Source: JAHJQZ01 sp963676075
Lineage (GTDB): Bacteria > Pseudomonadota > Alphaproteobacteria > Rhizobiales > Devosiaceae
NCBI GenBank assembly: GCA_963676075.2
Contig: CAXXNZ010000011.1
Coordinates: 124,001-188,000 of the forward strand
Reading direction: 5' to 3'
DNA length: 64,000 nucleotides
Part shown: positions 61,118 to 64,000 of the stretch, piece after piece
Layout of the letters: each line of letters starts with the position of its first letter
How positions within the stretch are numbered: the stretch's first letter is position 1
Made by a program: the position numbers and the translations under genes
The notes under the pieces: generated by a model
Told to the model about the DNA's origin: nothing
Database searches by the model: none
Seen by the model: only the letters and a program-made list of their open reading frames with translations

Positions 61118-61495
61118 ATGAACAAGATCCTCGACTTTCCGAACCTTGATCTCGGTGACAGCCGGTCCACGCACAACACCCGGGCGCACTCGCGCCCGGG
61201 CGACCTCCCGCCGGACCGGAAGAGGCATCGCGCGGCAACGATCAACGACCCGGGCATTCGGCCGGATTCGGCGCTGCTGCTCCGCATCGCTGTGCGACAG
61301 GCGGTCAGTAGGCGTAATGCCATGATCACAACAGCCGATAACGCCGGTTCGCCTCCCGAGGTCGATATGGCGGTCAGGGACAGCCTCGTGCTTCTTGCCG
61401 AGCATGGATGCCCCGACTGTCAACTGCTGTTGCAATGGCTCGGTGCGAAGCGAATGTCGGCAACCGCCAGGTCCATGGAGATCGATCATGACTAG
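61118..61495 (+). CDS. Hypothetical protein of the nuclease/AAA+ cassette
   Basis: 125 residues (MNKILDFPNLDLGDSRSTHN...), with a short disordered N-end and a helical C-end. No known domain. Its stop overlaps the ATG of the next frame (61488), so translation is coupled. The first residues (ILDFPNLD) resemble those of the next gene (LLDLLDFAPRF), which may mark a shared docking peptide. Confidence 0.6.
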   Translation: MNKILDFPNLDLGDSRSTHNTRAHSRPGDLPPDRKRHRAATINDPGIRPDSALLLRIAVRQAVSRRNAMITTADNAGSPPEVDMAVRDSLVLLAEHGCPDCQLLLQWLGAKRMSATARSMEIDHD

Positions 61496-63106
61496 CAATC
61501 TCCTCGACTTGCTCGACTTTGCCCCGCGATTCGAGGGCTCCGAGCCTCAGCCGCTTGAGTTCGACCAGGGGATCCGCTCGACGGCGTTCCCGTCATCATG
61601 CAACTGATGTGTGGCTGCCAGGCGGCAGTCCGCGAGGACGAGTTCGTGATCGACGATGTCGTCGCAGTCCTTCACAAAACCAGGGCCGAGGTGCAAACGG
61701 TCTTCCGGGATGAAAATGCCGACCGTGGGGGCCTCGTCGACGCGCTGCGATTTGCCGCTTTGCGCGAGGCCAGTGAGCCGTTCCACGAACTCGCCGATCG
61801 GACGCTCATCATGTTCATCGGTGACCGGCCCGATCCGGCCCTGATCGAGCGGCTGATCACGCGCGTGCGCCCCATCCTTGCAGAAACCTCACGCGTGGGT
61901 CCCTTGACGCCGCTCAAGCGCGCAAACCAGATCGCTGCTGCGCGCCTGACGCTCCTGGTGGCCCTCGCCGGCGGCACACTTGAGTCAAGGCTCGGCCGAT
62001 CGTGGACGCCGTCGGCAATCGGCTGGATCGGCAAAAAGCTTGTCCAGATCGCGGAGCTGGCACGGGGAGATCTCGACGACGAAATCTCGCTCACCAAATA
62101 CGAAAAAGAAGAGGCCGAATCTGCGGCCAACAAGGTTCAGGACGAACTCGACGACATCGCCCTCGCTTCCGCTCCCGGGAGCGAAAAACCCGACGAAGAA
62201 GTGGTCGAGGATGATGACGATCCGGCCAGCGAAAGCTCTGAGCAGGAGACGCTCGTTGTCCTCAGTAGGTTGCCGATTGCTGCGGGAAGCGACGCCAAGA
62301 AGCTGTTGGAGCCATTCAAGGGTCTGGTGAACAAGGCTCTGCCGCTTGTTGCTACTCCCGACCTTGCTGCCATGCGGGCAACGTTGGTCGAAGAGTTGCC
62401 GCATCTTCGGTCGGTCATCGACGCTGTGTTGACGCCGATGGCGTCGTTCAAGACCGTGCATATTCCGCCGACGCTTTTCGTCGGCCCGCCTGGCTGCGGC
62501 AAGACCACGCTGGCCGAAAGGCTGCTTCAGGAACTCAGTGTTCCTGCGACAACCTACGATGCCGCCGGAACGGCGGATGCGATGGTGCTCGGGTCGTCGC
62601 GGAAATGGTCCAATGCCTCCCCCGGACTCTTGCTCGATCTGATCGTTCAAAACGAGGTCGCGAACCCTGGAGTCGTCATCGACGAAATCGATAAAATGGG
62701 CGGCAGTGACAGGAACGGCGACCTGCGCACAGCCTTGCTGGGCCTTTTCGAACCCCGGCGGGCCGTGAGCTATCTCGACCGGCACCTGGATGTTCCGATC
62801 GATTACTCGCAGGTCATCTGGCTCGGAACCGCGAACAGCATGGTTGGAATCCCGCTGCCGCTCGCAAACCGGATGCGGGTGCTCAAATGCCCGGCGCCGG
62901 GTCGGGAGCATCTGGATGTGCTGGCGCCTCAGTTGCTGAGGGCGTTGCTGTCCTCGCGCGGTATGGACGAGAGGTGGTACCAGCCGCTGACGCAGATGGA
63001 GCTCAATATGCTTCATCGTCACTGGCGCGGCGGGTCGATCCGAAATCTCCGGCGTTTGCTCGAAGGGGTTTTGGCGGCGCGGGAAAAGGACCTGCCAACC
63101 GCCTAG
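61488..63106 (+). CDS. Lon-type AAA+ ATPase, apparent frameshift near start
   Basis: The main frame (61598-63106, 502 residues from MQLMCGCQAAV) has a helical N-terminal half, an acidic stretch (residues about 200-220, VVEDDDDPASESSEQE), Walker A GPPGCGKTT near 295, Walker B GVVIDEIDKMGG near 358, and SYLDRHLDVPIDYSQVIWLGTAN, as in Lon. No Lon Ser-Lys protease domain follows. The natural start seems to be ATG 61488 (MTSNLLDLLDFAPRFEG), joined to the main frame by one extra G in the GGGG run at 61568-61571. Otherwise translation must restart at 61598 (stop codon and start lie within 10 bp). Confidence 0.75.
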
Positions 63107-63214
63107 CGATGAACCTTTCGCATGCCCGCTACAGGTTCACCAATCGGGCTGCATTTCGGTTCATGTCTCACCCAATTGGTTCTCGGCCCAATCCACTTGA
63201 CTGGGGCGCGAAGG

Positions 63215-63239
63215 TGGGACACACACATATGGGACACAC
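63215..63239. repeat. TGGGACAC repeats, right end of element 2
   Basis: Two copies of TGGGACACAC (63215 and 63230), 15 bp apart and about 65-85 bp inside att3, matching those beside att2. Confidence 0.65.
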
Positions 63240-63301
63240 TGGCGAGTGAATTGACAATAAGACTCGCAAATTCAATGGGTTGGATGGATGGTCGAACTTG
63301 A

Positions 63302-63325
63302 GTTCGAATCCAGGTTCCCCAGCCA
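63302..63325 (+). other. att3: right end of element 2
   Basis: 24 bp identical to the 3' end of tRNA-Gln (GTTCGAATCC through GCCA), without the rest of the tRNA. Marks the junction with the old chromosome or a further element. Confidence 0.88.
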
Positions 63326-63681
63326 ACTCCTTTGTCTGAACGTTCACAAGTTATCCTGCCTGTATGGGCGGGGTCTCCTCCGCCGATGTGTTCGAGTACT
63401 CCCCTTCGCTGGCCGACAAAGTGGCAGTAGACTGGGACAAGGGCATTGATCACGTCGTCCGCAAGCTGCTGGTGGCAATCGGATAGGTGACGCTGGAGGC
63501 AGAAGGCCTCTGAGCAGTATGCCAATAGAAGTAATGTGCGCGGCCTCTCCCCGTAGGCGATGTCTTTGGGTCGTCGCAGTGGAACGTAGCGAGCCCGCTC
63601 GGTGCTCAATCTAGAGCGGACCGGCTACGGGCAAGAGGGTCAAACAATCCCCACAGGCCACAGGCGAGCAATCAGCGCCGC
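63326..63681. other. Gap to the right of att3
   Basis: About 355 bp. A minus-strand frame (63103-63609) crosses the att site and has no recognisable domain; I do not treat it as a gene. Confidence 0.4.
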
Positions 63682-64000
63682 TCAGCGGAGATGAGAGATT
63701 TGTCCTGAGTTGGTCCCATCGATGTCGTTGGAGTCTATCAGCTCTCCGATGGGAGATGTCTCCCGTTTGGAGGACTTCGTCCTCTTCGGGAATAGGTCCA
63801 GCTCTCGGAGCACTCGCAGTGTCACCGCTGGTGATACGTAAGGGAACGATCCAATATCGGATGTTCGTCCGATGATCGCAGCAGGTATGCTTGTTGCCAT
63901 GGCGAGCGCCCTGTCCAACGGACAGTCACACATTTCGACAAGATTGCGGATCGCGGTTGAGATATCGATATCGGAACCGGCAAGCGTGCCATCTTCCAGG
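63682..64000 (-). CDS. nagA: N-acetylglucosamine-6-phosphate deacetylase-like, partial
   Basis: The 3' end of a gene that runs out of the window (at least 106 codons). LEDGTLAGSDIDISTAIRNL and CPLDRALAMATSIPAAIIG match the C-terminal third of NagA, which removes acetyl from GlcNAc-6-P. The tail after SDIGSF (residues PAVTLRVLRELDLF and a charged end) differs from the usual PADLVLLD pattern, so the 3' end may be altered. Partner genes are not visible. Confidence 0.65.
   Translation of the reverse strand, partial: LEDGTLAGSDIDISTAIRNLVEMCDCPLDRALAMATSIPAAIIGRTSDIGSFPYVSPAVTLRVLRELDLFPKRTKSSKRETSPIGELIDSNDIDGTNSGQISHLR

Noticed and set aside
63103..63609. 168-codon minus-strand frame crossing att3
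   Set aside because: Spans the element end repeats and the att core, which would be odd for a real gene; no domain.

Overview
The window looks like a piece of chromosome from a high-GC alphaproteobacterium, most likely in the order Rhizobiales/Hyphomicrobiales. The reasons are the protein families present (a full-length NdvB-type cyclic beta-1,2-glucan synthase, DUF1488 and DUF3309 proteins, long tyrosine recombinases), the uniformly GC-rich codon use, and dispersed intergenic repeats. I cannot name the genus from sequence alone.

Region A (1-14.57 kb) is ordinary chromosomal backbone: guaA, a membrane acyltransferase, two TspO-type membrane proteins around a DUF1349 protein, guaB followed closely by an RsmB-type rRNA methyltransferase, an ABC-2 exporter pair, an MFS (DHA2-type) exporter, and ppx/gppA next to rlmE. 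It ends at a tRNA-Gln(CUG) gene.

Regions B and C are two integrative elements lying head-to-tail in that tRNA. The 3' end of the tRNA (att1, 14621-14644) is copied at 37352-37372 (att2) and 63302-63325 (att3). A tyrosine recombinase gene lies just inside the left att of each element. Each element also has its own short repeat, unlike the other's, near both of its ends (TTGGCCACC for the first, TGGGACAC for the second); I read these as recombinase arm sites.

Element 1 (about 14.6-37.4 kb) carries a frameshifted integrase, a GIY-YIG/DUF4357 nuclease-like protein next to a soluble FtsH-like AAA+ zinc protease, several small conserved proteins, an 8.5-kb cyclic glucan synthase gene, an OmpA-domain protein with a frameshift in its signal peptide, a frameshifted MobA/MobL-like relaxase and an mrr remnant.

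Element 2 (about 37.4-63.3 kb) carries an intact integrase, a MobV-type relaxase with an oriT-like inverted repeat, and a 10-kb block in which four transcription units each start with a cobalamin riboswitch. They are metE plus a double-hotdog thioesterase; a class Ic-type (Phe at the radical site) nrdAB; a class III nrdD whose glycyl-radical domain is a separate 63-codon gene, plus nrdG; and a CbiMLQO cobalt importer with a DUF4198 protein. A CsoR/RcnR-family regulator and an RcnA-type exporter follow. The unifying inference is a mobile cobalt/B12-shortage package: when cobalamin is low it makes cobalamin-independent methionine synthase and ribonucleotide reductases for both aerobic and anaerobic growth, together with a cobalt importer. 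At the right end of element 2 are a PD-(D/E)XK nuclease-like protein, a 125-residue protein and a Lon-type AAA+ ATPase.

The window ends past att3 in the 3' part of a nagA-like gene. Broken genes (integrase 1, relaxase 1, ompA-like, the AAA+ start, a yedK/SRAP remnant, an mrr remnant) all lie inside the elements, while the backbone genes are intact.
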